From contig JACQFP010000006.1 in NCBI GenBank assembly GCA_016200005.1, positions 1-61,081 on the forward strand: DNA of 61,081 bases. Direction: 5' to 3'. This document shows positions 24,584 through 33,290 of this stretch, piece after piece. The notes beneath the pieces are model-generated. The model made no database searches. It saw only the letters and a list, made by a program, of their open reading frames with translations, and had not been told where the DNA came from. This stretch comes from Verrucomicrobiota bacterium. GTDB taxonomy: Bacteria > Verrucomicrobiota > Verrucomicrobiia > Limisphaerales > PALSA-1396. The translations under genes and the position numbers were made by a program. Within the stretch, counting starts at the first letter, position 1. Every line of letters starts with the position of its first letter.

Positions 24584-25503
24584 TATTTCCGGCGCGCCAG
24601 AATGCCCTCGGCCATTCGCACCGCTTGCACCGTTGCCAACACATCATGTGTGCGGAACATTTGCACTCCCGCCTGCACCGCCAGGGTGGTGCACGCCAGC
24701 GATGCGGGCAATCGCTCGGCGACGGGTGTTCCCAGCAATTTACCGATAAAAGATTTGCGCGAAACCCCAAGCAACATTGGGCGCTTCAACTTTGTAAAAC
24801 TCTCCAGCCCCGCGAGCAACTGCAAATTGTGTTCGAGCGTTTTGCCGAAACCAATCCCCACGTCCAAAATCACCTGCTCGGCGCTGACTCCCGCCGCCGC
24901 CAGTCGCTCCAGTCGCTCATCAAAAAACTCGCCGACCTCGCGCACCACATCGGCATAGGTCGGATTGGACTGCATCGTCTGCGGCGTCCCTTGCATGTGC
25001 ATACAGACGTAACCCGCACCTGCCTCGGCAACCACGCGCCACATGGCATCAGTTTGGAGTTCCGCCTTCAGGCGGTCGGGCGCGGTTGATGACCCGGACC
25101 GCCTGAAGGCGGAACTCCCAACGGAATCGCCCGCGCGCTGAATCGCCGCCACATCATTCACAATGCTGGCGCCGGCTTTCAGCGCGGCCCGTGCAACGGA
25201 CGGTTTGACCGTATCAATCGAGATCGGCACTTTGACCAGGCCGGCCAATTGTTCGATGACCGGCAGCACCCGGCGCAATTCCTCCGCTTCACTTACCGGC
25301 GTGGCGTTGGGTCGGGTGGATTCGCCACCGACATCGATGATCTCTGCCCCCTGCTCAATCAACTGCAGCGCGTGCGCCACAGCCGCCGCCGGGTCGAGAA
25401 ATTGTCCGCCATCGGAAAATGAATCGGGCGTCACGTTGATGATCCCCATCACCAGCGCCGGGCGCGGAAAATGGAATTCAAATTGGCGGGCGCGCAAAAT
25501 CAT
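24583..25503 (-). CDS. folP: dihydropteroate synthase carrying a repeat-encoded insertion
   Basis: The enzyme condenses the pterin diphosphate with p-aminobenzoate in folate synthesis. Motifs are MGIINVTPDSFSDGG, IIDVGGESTRPNA, ISIDTVKPSVARAAL, GASIVNDV, YVCMHMQGTPQTMQ, LDVGIGFGKTLEHN and LGVSRKSFIGKLLG. Between NDVAAIQRAG and DAMWRVVAEAGA, where relatives have a few residues (GGxxDPxML), there is an extra stretch of about 25 residues (SVGSSAFRRSGSSTAPDRLK and following) encoded by a palindromic repeat at 25054-25121. The frame is preserved on both sides, so the gene is probably functional. It heads the cdaA-ybbR-glmM overlap. Confidence 0.93.
   Translation of the reverse strand: MILRARQFEFHFPRPALVMGIINVTPDSFSDGGQFLDPAAAVAHALQLIEQGAEIIDVGGESTRPNATPVSEAEELRRVLPVIEQLAGLVKVPISIDTVKPSVARAALKAGASIVNDVAAIQRAGDSVGSSAFRRSGSSTAPDRLKAELQTDAMWRVVAEAGAGYVCMHMQGTPQTMQSNPTYADVVREVGEFFDERLERLAAAGVSAEQVILDVGIGFGKTLEHNLQLLAGLESFTKLKRPMLLGVSRKSFIGKLLGTPVAERLPASLACTTLAVQAGVQMFRTHDVLATVQAVRMAEGILARRK
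25054..25121. repeat. palindromic repeat in frame inside folP
   Basis: The left arm (25054-25077) TTGGAGTTCCGCCTTCAGGC is answered by the right arm (25097-25121) GCCTGAAGGCGGAACTCCC with near-perfect complementarity and a GC-rich 19-nt loop. It is the same family as the intergenic copy at 6491-6561. Confidence 0.92.
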
Positions 25504-25582
25504 CGGGAGTTTGATTTGTCTTGATCTGTCTTCGTTTTCGAGTTACCGGCTGACGACACATCCTTAACACTGTTTGCCAATT

Positions 25583-26530
25583 ATGAACAAATTCAAATTT
25601 CCCTTCGGCAACCTCCTCATCTTCGCCTTCACGAGCGCTGCCGCGCTTTCGGCAGTTCGCGCGACGGCGGCAGAACCAACCTCAAAGCCTGCCGTTCCAC
25701 CGGACGATGGCAAACTGCGCATCATCTGTTTCGGCGCGCACCCGGACGATTGCGAATTGCAGGCCAGCGGCACCGGCGCGATGTGGGCGCGCAAAGGTCA
25801 TCACGTCAAGTTCGTCTCCGTGACCAACGGTGATATTGGTCATTGGCGCGAAGCGGGCGGACCGCTGGCGTTGCGAAGGAAACGAGAAGTCGCCCAAGCC
25901 GACGGAATGCTGGGCATCCAAAGCGAAGTGCTGGACATTCACGACGGCGAACTGGAACCGACGTTGGAGAACCGCAAGAAAATCACGCGCCTCATCCGCG
26001 AGTGGCAGGCGGACATTGTGATTGCTCCGCGCCCAAACGATTACCATCCCGACCATCGTTACACCGCTGTGCTGGTGCAAGACGCGGCTTACATGGTCAC
26101 GGTGCCATTCATCGTGCCGGAAGTGCCGCCGTTGAAAAAGAATCCCGTCTTTCTTTATTACACCGACCGTTTCCAGAAACCGACGCCGTCGCAGCCGGAC
26201 ATCGCCGTCTCGATTGATTCGGTGATTGAAAAGAAACTCGACGCGCTCGCGGTCATGGAGTCGCAATTCCTTGAGGGCGGCGCGAATGGGAACGAAGGGC
26301 TGCTGCCAAAGACGCCGGAACAACGGACCAAGCGCGTCCAGGAAGTCCGCAACGCTTTCGACGGTCGTGACAAGGCGCTGGCAAATCGGTTTCGCGACAA
26401 GCTGCTTGAATGGTACGGCGAGGAAACAGGTAAACAAATCAAACACGCCGAGGCATTTGAAATCTGCGAGTACGGACGGCGACCTGACAAGGAGGAGTTG
26501 AAACGGCTGTTTCCGTTCTTTGGAGAATGA
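25583..26530 (+). CDS. exported PIG-L family deacetylase
   Basis: The product has 315 residues with a signal peptide (MNKFKFPFGNLLIFAFTSAAALSAVRATA). The PIG-L/LmbE zinc site is seen as CFGAHPDDCELQASG near residue 50 and NDYHPDHRYTAVLVQDAAY near 160. FVSVTNGDIGHW and RKREVAQADGMLGI are also typical. The family removes N-acetyl groups from GlcNAc-like sugars. Export suggests action on extracellular glycans, in keeping with the nearby secreted hydrolases. ATG 25583 is preferred over a TTG nine bases upstream. Confidence 0.92.
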   Translation: MNKFKFPFGNLLIFAFTSAAALSAVRATAAEPTSKPAVPPDDGKLRIICFGAHPDDCELQASGTGAMWARKGHHVKFVSVTNGDIGHWREAGGPLALRRKREVAQADGMLGIQSEVLDIHDGELEPTLENRKKITRLIREWQADIVIAPRPNDYHPDHRYTAVLVQDAAYMVTVPFIVPEVPPLKKNPVFLYYTDRFQKPTPSQPDIAVSIDSVIEKKLDALAVMESQFLEGGANGNEGLLPKTPEQRTKRVQEVRNAFDGRDKALANRFRDKLLEWYGEETGKQIKHAEAFEICEYGRRPDKEELKRLFPFFGE

Positions 26531-26758
26531 GCCATGGTTTGGCGAAGAGCAGCACGCCGCCATCCGTGTCCCGTCGTCAGCCAAATCCATAACCCAGTGT
26601 AGCCGGAGCAGCTTTGCGAGATGCGTGGCGCGCTTGCGCGCCGATACTACGAGGACTGACGATGGGGTGGACCGCGATTCGTTTGGGATGGAAAGTGGAA
26701 GCACGTCCGACGACGATGCGGGGACGCGTTGCTTTTCCAGCGTCAGGTTTTCCGAAAC

Positions 26759-27205
26759 TCACCGCCGACGCCGATTCCTGCCTTTCCCGCCTGGCAGCGC
26801 AATGCCAAGGCGGTTGCGGCGATGCTGCACCGCCTGTTTGCTGATCTCTCGGAGCATTGAGACCTGCGTGTCCGGGCGTTCGCCCAGCAATTTGTCGGCG
26901 GCGGGTTTCCACCGCTGCTTTTTGGGATTGAAGATGGGAATGCCCTTGGCGGCCCGGCGCGCGGCCACACTCTCGACGCTTCGCTTCAGCCACCGCGCCT
27001 GCCGTGGGTCCGGCATCGTGCCCAGCAACTCTTTTTCCCGCCGGTTCCAAGGCTGGCGGTGAGGCTGAAACGGCGGGATGCGGAGTTTGCGCCGTCGCTC
27101 GGTCATCGCCTGCCGCGATCGACCAAGACATTGTGCAACGTCCCGATCCGTCATGGTGCCCAGGAGTCGATCCTGGTCAGCCGTCCACAAGGTTGTCCGC
27201 GCCAA
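26759..27205 (-). CDS. triple Myb/SANT-like repeat DNA-binding protein, start uncertain
   Basis: The protein reads as three tandem units of about 40-45 residues, each with a tryptophan, LLG, an aspartate and a final RR-x-LGI-like helix: LWTADQDRLLGTMTDRDVAQ...RKLRI, PWNRREKELLGTMPD...RRAAKGI and RWKPAADKLLGERPD...RRNRLGI. This is the pattern of Myb/SANT-like helix-turn-helix repeats and suggests DNA binding. No ATG is present; the only candidate start is TTG 27205, and the open frame continues upstream to a TGA near 27250. It may be an intact TTG-started gene or the remnant of a longer one. The C-terminus is strongly basic (GKGRNRRRR). Confidence 0.6.
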   Translation of the reverse strand: MARTTLWTADQDRLLGTMTDRDVAQCLGRSRQAMTERRRKLRIPPFQPHRQPWNRREKELLGTMPDPRQARWLKRSVESVAARRAAKGIPIFNPKKQRWKPAADKLLGERPDTQVSMLREISKQAVQHRRNRLGIALPGGKGRNRRRR

Positions 27206-27423
27206 GAGCCGGCGCCCAGCTCGAAACCGAAGATGAGTAAAGCCGGATCAGGCGGATGAGTTGAGCCGCCGACGTCGAGCGCGACGGGCCAGTCTGGTAC
27301 GGGCACAAATACCCATTGACTTGCCAATGGAGCCAAAGCACTTTTGCGCATCAGCCGTTCCAAAGGGTGCCAATGGATTGGTTTCTCTGGAATGGCTACA
27401 AACAATACTGACCAAGGATACCT

Positions 27424-27864
27424 ATGCAAAATAAACAGCCGTTGACATCTCTCATCAAATACGCCGCCTGCGCCACGCTGTTGCTCGGTGCCGTGGTCCT
27501 GGCACAGGCCGAGGACAAGAAAGTTGACCCCACCGGCAATTGGATGTGGATCACGCCGGGTCGCAATGGCGGCCCGGACCGCACGAACACTGCCAAGCTC
27601 AAGCTGGACGGCGATAAAGTGACCGGCACCATCACCTCCCCCGCCCGCGGCGGTACCACCACGGACACGACCATTGAAGAGGGTAAACTTGCGGGGAGTG
27701 ACATTTCATTCAAGGCGACCCGGGAATTCAACGGGAACAAGTTTACCCTCAAGTATTCCGGCAAGGTCACGGCGGAGACCATCAAGGGCAAAGTCGAATT
27801 TGAACGCAACGGCGAACCCCAATCGCGTGACTGGGAAGCCAAGCGACAGGCGGAGAAGAAGTAA
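27424..27864 (+). CDS. secreted small beta-barrel-like protein
   Basis: The 146-residue product has a signal peptide (LIKYAACATLLLGAVVLAQAED). The mature part is a run of short strands with turns: GNWMWITPGRNGGPDR, AKLKLDGDKVTGTITSP, TTIEEGKLAGSDISFKATREF, GNKFTLKYSGKVTAETIKGKVEF and an end rich in charge (SRDWEAKRQAEKK). The KLKLDGDKVTGTI/GKVTAETIKGKVEF pattern is shared by many small PVC periplasmic proteins of unknown function that resemble lipocalin-like folds. No catalytic residues are evident. Confidence 0.7.
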   Translation: MQNKQPLTSLIKYAACATLLLGAVVLAQAEDKKVDPTGNWMWITPGRNGGPDRTNTAKLKLDGDKVTGTITSPARGGTTTDTTIEEGKLAGSDISFKATREFNGNKFTLKYSGKVTAETIKGKVEFERNGEPQSRDWEAKRQAEKK

Positions 27865-27914
27865 TACGGCCTGTTGAAGATTCATCGTCGCGATCGACGG
27901 CGGCCGGGCGGCTT

Positions 27915-30629
27915 TTATTTGACCGAGCTTCCGGTGTCTGGTTCGCCGCCGAATTGCTTCCAGTAAAGTTCCTTGAACGGATTTACCTTCGGGCCGATGG
28001 CATTTTCATTTTCCAGCGCCGGGAGGATTTCACTCCACCACTGGTCGTAGGCCGCGCGCATTTGGGACACGATCTCGGGATGTTCAACGATGACGTTGTT
28101 GGTTTCGCCAGGGTCGGCTTTGAGATCAAAGAGTTCCGTATTGTTAACGAGGTGGAAGCGGGCGTTGCGCACGGCGCAGTTGACGAACTTTGACTGTTCG
28201 GCCTTCCCGCGTTGCCACCGACCGACGTGCGTGAAGAGGAAGCGATCGGGCCAATTGGCCTGCGGATCTTTGAGTAACGCCAGGAGGCTGCGTCCGTCTA
28301 GGTTGACCTGCTCCGGCACTTTGGCCTGGGCGATTTGGGCCAGCGTCGGAAATATGTCAATGTGCGCGGTCAGCGCCGCGCAGTCGCGTCGGCCTTGAAA
28401 TCCGGCGGGCCAGCGCCAGAATGACGGCACGCGCGTGCCGCCTTCGTAGGGCGTCACCTTTTGACCGCGCATGCCCGCGTTGAAAATCTTCACGCCAGCC
28501 GTGCCACCGTTATCCGTCATGAAAATGACCAGCGTATCGCGCGCGATGCCCCACTCATCGAGTTTCGCGAGCAACCGTCCGAAGTTGTCATCGATGTTTT
28601 CAATCATCCCGTAGAACTTCGCGACGGTCATGTCCACCTTGCCTGCGTATCGACTCGCGTAGTCTTCGGGACACTGGAGCGGAGCGTGCGGGGCGTTCGG
28701 CGTAATGTAGGCGAAGAACGGTGACTTCTCCTTGCGCTTCGCATCCATCCAGTTCAATGCCTGGCCAAAAAATAAATCCGTGCAGTAACCTTTGGTTTTC
28801 TCGAAACGACCGTTGTGCAGGATCGCCGGATTGAAGTAAGTGTTACCCGGCGCGTCGCCGCAACTGCCCGCATAAGTCTGTCCGATCCCGCCCGCGCCGT
28901 GGATGAACACCTCATCGAAGCCGCGCTGGTCAGGCTGATACGCCGCCTCGTCGCCGAGATGCCACTTGCCGAAAATACCGGTCGTGTAGCCCGCCGATTT
29001 GAGAACTTGTGCGATGGTAGTCGACTTGAGGCTCATTCGCTCACGTTCGAAGATTGTGTGCGTGACGCCGGACCGAAATTCGTGGCGTCCGGTCATCAAC
29101 GCGCAACGCGTGGGCGCGCAAGTCGGACTTACGTGGAAATCGGTGAAGCGCAGGCTCTCTTTGGCAAACGCGTCGATGTGCGGCGTTCTGAGGATGGGAT
29201 TTCCTGTGAAACCCAAATCGCCGTAACCCTGGTCATCGGTCATCACAAGCACGATGTTCGGACGCGGCGGTGACATTGATTTGGGCGGCACCGTGGCCTC
29301 TGCAACAACGACCCGACTTGCCTCAAAATCCACCGGGTCGCCGAATTGTCTTCGTGCCGTAAGCATCAACTTTTCAAGCCGTGCGCGCTCGCGGTCGTGC
29401 TTCGGGTTGGTGGCGATGTCGTGCGCTTCATCCGGGTCGTTTTTCAGATCGAAAAGCTGCGCGTTCTTCACGCCGTTCGCGTTGTATTTGATGAGTTTCC
29501 AGCGGTCATCACGAACCATGCGCTGAGAATCGCTGAAGGCGCCAAACAGCCAGTCGCGAATGTTCCGCTGCCGCCCTTGAATGATCGGCTGAAGGCTGTG
29601 CCCTTCGATGATATCGGGTATGCGTGCACCGGCGAAGTCGCAAATGGTCGGAAACAAGTCGTAAAGATAAACCAGCGCATCGCTTTGTCCGTGCCCGACG
29701 CCCGGACCGACAAAGATGAGTGGCGGTTTCACATGCTCGTAAAGATTCTGCTTGCCCATGAGACCATGACGCCCGCCCACGGCGAGGCCCTGATCGCTGG
29801 AGTAAATGATGATCGTGTCATCAGCAAAGCCGCGTTCCTTGAGCGTATCGAGGACTCGACCGACTTCATGGTCCAGATGTGAGATTGTCGCGTAGTAATC
29901 CGTCAGATGCTGTCGCATGACTTCCGGCGGGCGCGGATGCGGCGCGAGTTCTTCATCGCGTCCATGCAACCACCCATTGTCGAAGGGATGCTGCGGCAGG
30001 AAATTCTTCGAGAGCGCCAGTTTCGCCGGGTCGTAGAGCTTGACGAATTGTTCGGGCGCGAGGCGCGGGTCGTGCGGCACCGGCGGCGCGAGATAAATGA
30101 AGAACGGTTTTTTGCCGTCGTGGTTTTTCAGAAATTCGATGGTTTTGTCCGCATGTTCCGTGGCGGACAGCGCCGTACGGCCTTGCGTGGCAAGGTTGAT
30201 GTCGAACGCCGCGAGGCCAAAGGTGCAGGTGTTGCCCGCCTTGCCACAGTGAAAAGTGACGTAACCGGCCTCCTTCAAGAGATTGGGCAGCAGCGGCACA
30301 CCGGACGGCGCAGTCTTGGCGGCCGGATTGGCCGGGATGTGCCAGAGCGAGCGACCCGTGATGAGCATGGTGCGACTAGGCGTGCACACGGCACCGATCA
30401 TCGACCCCATGCAGTAGGCGTTGTTGAAATGGAAGCCGCGCTGAACCAGTTGGTCGAGGTTCGGCGTTAGGATTTCCGGATTGCCAAGCGCGTGGATGGT
30501 GTCCCACCGCTGGTCGTCACTCAAAATGAAGAGGATGTTGGGAGGCGTTGTGGCGAGCGGGGCAGCCACAGCCGGTGTGATGAGAAGGAGGCTCGTCAGC
30601 CAACTGGCGATCCACAGAAACCGCGTCAT
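27915..30629 (-). CDS. secreted double-domain sulfatase
   Basis: The 904-residue protein has a signal peptide (MTRFLWIASWLTSLLLITPAVA) and two complete sulfatase domains. Domain 1 begins PPNILFILSDDQRWD and carries VCTPSRTMLITGR, a C-x-P-S-R site where cysteine would become formylglycine. Domain 2 begins near residue 455 as RPNIVLVMTDDQGYGDLG with TCAPTRCALMTGR, using C-x-P-T-R. Metal ligands DDQ and later DNGG are seen in domain 2, and SSDQGLA in domain 1. Each domain ends with its own KLI/HLVNNTELFDLKADPGE tail. Sulfatases of this class act on sulfated polysaccharides. Two catalytic domains in one chain are unusual and suggest fused neighbours. No anaerobic-type maturase is in the window. 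Confidence 0.93.
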   Translation of the reverse strand: MTRFLWIASWLTSLLLITPAVAAPLATTPPNILFILSDDQRWDTIHALGNPEILTPNLDQLVQRGFHFNNAYCMGSMIGAVCTPSRTMLITGRSLWHIPANPAAKTAPSGVPLLPNLLKEAGYVTFHCGKAGNTCTFGLAAFDINLATQGRTALSATEHADKTIEFLKNHDGKKPFFIYLAPPVPHDPRLAPEQFVKLYDPAKLALSKNFLPQHPFDNGWLHGRDEELAPHPRPPEVMRQHLTDYYATISHLDHEVGRVLDTLKERGFADDTIIIYSSDQGLAVGGRHGLMGKQNLYEHVKPPLIFVGPGVGHGQSDALVYLYDLFPTICDFAGARIPDIIEGHSLQPIIQGRQRNIRDWLFGAFSDSQRMVRDDRWKLIKYNANGVKNAQLFDLKNDPDEAHDIATNPKHDRERARLEKLMLTARRQFGDPVDFEASRVVVAEATVPPKSMSPPRPNIVLVMTDDQGYGDLGFTGNPILRTPHIDAFAKESLRFTDFHVSPTCAPTRCALMTGRHEFRSGVTHTIFERERMSLKSTTIAQVLKSAGYTTGIFGKWHLGDEAAYQPDQRGFDEVFIHGAGGIGQTYAGSCGDAPGNTYFNPAILHNGRFEKTKGYCTDLFFGQALNWMDAKRKEKSPFFAYITPNAPHAPLQCPEDYASRYAGKVDMTVAKFYGMIENIDDNFGRLLAKLDEWGIARDTLVIFMTDNGGTAGVKIFNAGMRGQKVTPYEGGTRVPSFWRWPAGFQGRRDCAALTAHIDIFPTLAQIAQAKVPEQVNLDGRSLLALLKDPQANWPDRFLFTHVGRWQRGKAEQSKFVNCAVRNARFHLVNNTELFDLKADPGETNNVIVEHPEIVSQMRAAYDQWWSEILPALENENAIGPKVNPFKELYWKQFGGEPDTGSSVK

Positions 30630-30778
30630 TCGCACTATCGAACTCAAGTTCACTTCAAGGTCGAACCCAGAGCGCATTTCCAGATTCGGTTGGGCTGAGT
30701 TCTACATGAAGAGGCGGGAGGCGGGCAATCTCGAGTTCGGCACCGTTTGCTTGCGCCAGAGCCGGGCGGCGGACTGCG

Positions 30779-31219
30779 TTACTTCAGGATTTCCACTTTC
30801 ACCTGTGCGAGGCCGGCGCGGACCATCTGCAATTCCTGCGCGGCTGCCAGCGAGAGATCAATTATGCGGCCCTGAAGGAACGGCCCGCGGTCGTTGATTC
30901 GCACAATGACGGAGCGTTGGTTGCCGAGGTGAGTCACTTTCACGCGCGTGCCGAATGCCAGCCGGGGATGGGCCGCCGTCAGTTGATGCATGTCGAAAAT
31001 CTCACCGCTCGCCGTCGGATTGCCTTGATACCGGTCCGCGTAAAATGAAGCAACGCCAAGCTCCGCCGAAGTAGTGACGCGAACAGTTTCGCCCAAGCCT
31101 GCGTTTACCGGGCGGCTGGAATCGCCATGGGCGGAAGGCCAGCCCAGGAGGAGCACCGTGACCAAGACGCTGGTCGCTGTTGCCTTGTCGCGGTTGAAAT
31201 TCCGTCGCGTATCGCGCAT
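30779..31219 (-). CDS. rlpA: RlpA-like double-psi beta-barrel protein
   Basis: From ATG 31219 the 146-residue product has a signal segment ([20 protein letters not shown]) without a clear lipobox cysteine. The double-psi beta-barrel follows: [39 protein letters not shown] and the hallmark RINDRGPF, then [16 protein letters not shown]. RlpA proteins are septal lytic transglycosylases that cleave denuded glycan strands. The SPOR domain found in many RlpA proteins is absent here. Sequence upstream of ATG 31219 in this frame is not protein-like. Confidence 0.88.
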   Translation of the reverse strand: MRDTRRNFNRDKATATSVLVTVLLLGWPSAHGDSSRPVNAGLGETVRVTTSAELGVASFYADRYQGNPTASGEIFDMHQLTAAHPRLAFGTRVKVTHLGNQRSVIVRINDRGPFLQGRIIDLSLAAAQELQMVRAGLAQVKVEILK

Positions 31220-31462
31220 ACGCCGGAATAAGCAGTCTCCAGTCCAAGCGCTGTAACTCGGGCTGCCGGGGACTTGCGGTCGCCGCGCGGGTCGAGTCTG
31301 GCCAGGAACCTGACACCGATATTCCGGATGCAAGACACTTGTCCGCAGATGCCCCCAGCTCCTGGCTGCAGATGGAATTCCCGTGGAAGAATCAGATGCG
31401 CCGTTCCGCAAAGCGGCGGTGGTGTCCACCAGTCGGGAAGTAACGGCGGCGGTGCGAGAACC

Positions 31463-33175
31463 TTAATTCGGCCGGTCTTTATCTTTGCCGGAGCGCGAAG
31501 CAGGAGAATCCTGACGGTCATTAGACTGAAATCTCGGCGAAGCTTCCTGGCGCTCATACCCCTTCGAACGGGACCTGCCTTCGGAACTCTGGTAGAAGCC
31601 TTTGGGATAGTACTGCTGGTTCTGCCTCCAGGAGTCTTTCAGGCCGGAGTTCGCCCGGCCTTGACCGTAAGCCTGCACGGGATTCGGTGTCGGTCCCGCT
31701 TCCGACCTTTCGGCCGGGCCTGAGCGCGTCGGTTGCTTGCGCTCTTCCGAAGGTCGCGATGGCGTCGGAGCAGAGGGAGCGTTTCGCGGCGGCTGATAAT
31801 TCCGCCGGCCGGGTTGGTTTTGAGGTGACGCCGGTGATTTCGCACCTCTTGAGCGTTGCTGCGGAGCACCCGGAGTTTCCGTTTGGGATTTCCGCGGAGT
31901 AAATACTGAAGTCGTTCCACTGTTTCCAGTCTCCGATTTCCGCTCTATTTTCGTCGCAGCGATGGCGGTATGCTGAATGACCGGGTGCCGAGCATCCAAT
32001 TTTTGCGCCACCACCTTTACCGGTCTTTCAGGCGCTTTAAGTTGCGGGCGATAGATGATCGGCGCGTTCTTATCTGAAGCCTGCATCCTCAACCCTTTAC
32101 CGGCGCCGGCGGGCATTTCGCGGATGCTGGCTTTTCGGATTTCCGTATGACTGGCCGCCGACACTTTTTCCACAGCTACGCCGCGATTGACGATGGTGTT
32201 GTTGTTCACGACCGTCGTGTTATTGATGATGGTTGTGTTCTTGTAAACGTTTTTGACTCGAGTCACCGGATAACAGCGCCTGCGAATATCGCGGTCACAA
32301 AAATCTCCCAACCCGATGAAAACGAAATGGTCGAAGTGCAGACCGAAATCGAAGTTCACGCCCACGTGGACACCATTGAAGCGCCAACCTACTCCGACAT
32401 CGAAGGTCGCGTGCGGCGGCAAGGGTGCCCAGCCACAACTGTCACCCGCCACGCGCCAGGTCACCCAGGCCGGCGCCCAGACCCGGTCCGGCAACCAGAC
32501 CCAGCCGCACCGGGCGTCCAGATACCAGCGACCGTAGTGAAATGGTGCCCAACCCCAGGAATAATCCGACGCCCAATACCATCCCGCGTCAGAGTAAATC
32601 CAGTGGCCGCCGTCGCAGTAAGGCCGCCAGCCGCGATTGATCACCACCGCCCGCGGTTGCCAGCACCAACCGTATCCATCAATGACAACCCAGGTGCCGT
32701 AGGGTGAAAGATCATTGTAGAAATAATTCACCTCGACGGGTGGATTGCTGACATAAGTTGGCGCGGGAGCCGCGGGTGGTGTTGCTGGCGCTTCCACGGC
32801 CGCCGGTGCAGCGGGCGTTTGAAGTGTCGGCGCGTATTGCTGGGATTGATTGCCCAGCGCTTTGTCGTGGTTCAACATCGCCGTGATGACCGGGGACGAC
32901 AGCCCGACATCCTTGAGGTAGAAAACATCATCCGCCGAAAGGTCGTAAGTTGATTTTGAATTCTGAATGAAAGACAGGATTACATCCTCGCCGACTCCCG
33001 ACTCAGCGAGCTTGATCACCTCGGCCACGCTTGGGGAGACGTTGGTTGGGGCCGTTCCAGTGGGCGGGGACTGCTCCGGGCCAGTCGGAGCTTGGGCCAC
33101 CGGCGCTTGACTGTATCCCGCCAGCAGTGGCAGCGCCACTGACGCGATCAACGCGAACCATTTCATATTTTTCAT
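31463..33175 (-). CDS. DUF6600-type tryptophan/tyrosine-rich envelope protein
   Basis: The 570-residue protein has a signal peptide (WFALIASVALPLLAGYSQ), a proline/threonine linker and a helical segment (SVAEVIKLAESGVGEDVILSFIQNS). A long W/Y/G-rich domain follows: VNYFYNDLSPYGTWVVIDGYGWCWQP, GHWIYSDAGWYWASDYSWGWAPFHYGRW, WAPAWVTWRVAGDSCGWAPLPP. FYNDLSPYGTWV is the DUF6600 hallmark. After NTTIINNTTVVNNNTIVNRGV the last 200 residues are basic, disordered and rich in R, S, P and Q. The function is unknown; family context suggests an outer-envelope or FecR-associated role. Confidence 0.82.
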   Translation of the reverse strand: MKNMKWFALIASVALPLLAGYSQAPVAQAPTGPEQSPPTGTAPTNVSPSVAEVIKLAESGVGEDVILSFIQNSKSTYDLSADDVFYLKDVGLSSPVITAMLNHDKALGNQSQQYAPTLQTPAAPAAVEAPATPPAAPAPTYVSNPPVEVNYFYNDLSPYGTWVVIDGYGWCWQPRAVVINRGWRPYCDGGHWIYSDAGWYWASDYSWGWAPFHYGRWYLDARCGWVWLPDRVWAPAWVTWRVAGDSCGWAPLPPHATFDVGVGWRFNGVHVGVNFDFGLHFDHFVFIGLGDFCDRDIRRRCYPVTRVKNVYKNTTIINNTTVVNNNTIVNRGVAVEKVSAASHTEIRKASIREMPAGAGKGLRMQASDKNAPIIYRPQLKAPERPVKVVAQKLDARHPVIQHTAIAATKIERKSETGNSGTTSVFTPRKSQTETPGAPQQRSRGAKSPASPQNQPGRRNYQPPRNAPSAPTPSRPSEERKQPTRSGPAERSEAGPTPNPVQAYGQGRANSGLKDSWRQNQQYYPKGFYQSSEGRSRSKGYERQEASPRFQSNDRQDSPASRSGKDKDRPN

Positions 33176-33290
33176 AATCTTAATATGCAGCCACCAACGT
33201 CTTCATTCAACCTTTTAGACCAGATCGGAAATCGTTTATTCAGCCCGTCCCGCGCGGCTGGTTTTCGAGCAGAACTCCACGCCAGGCGAG

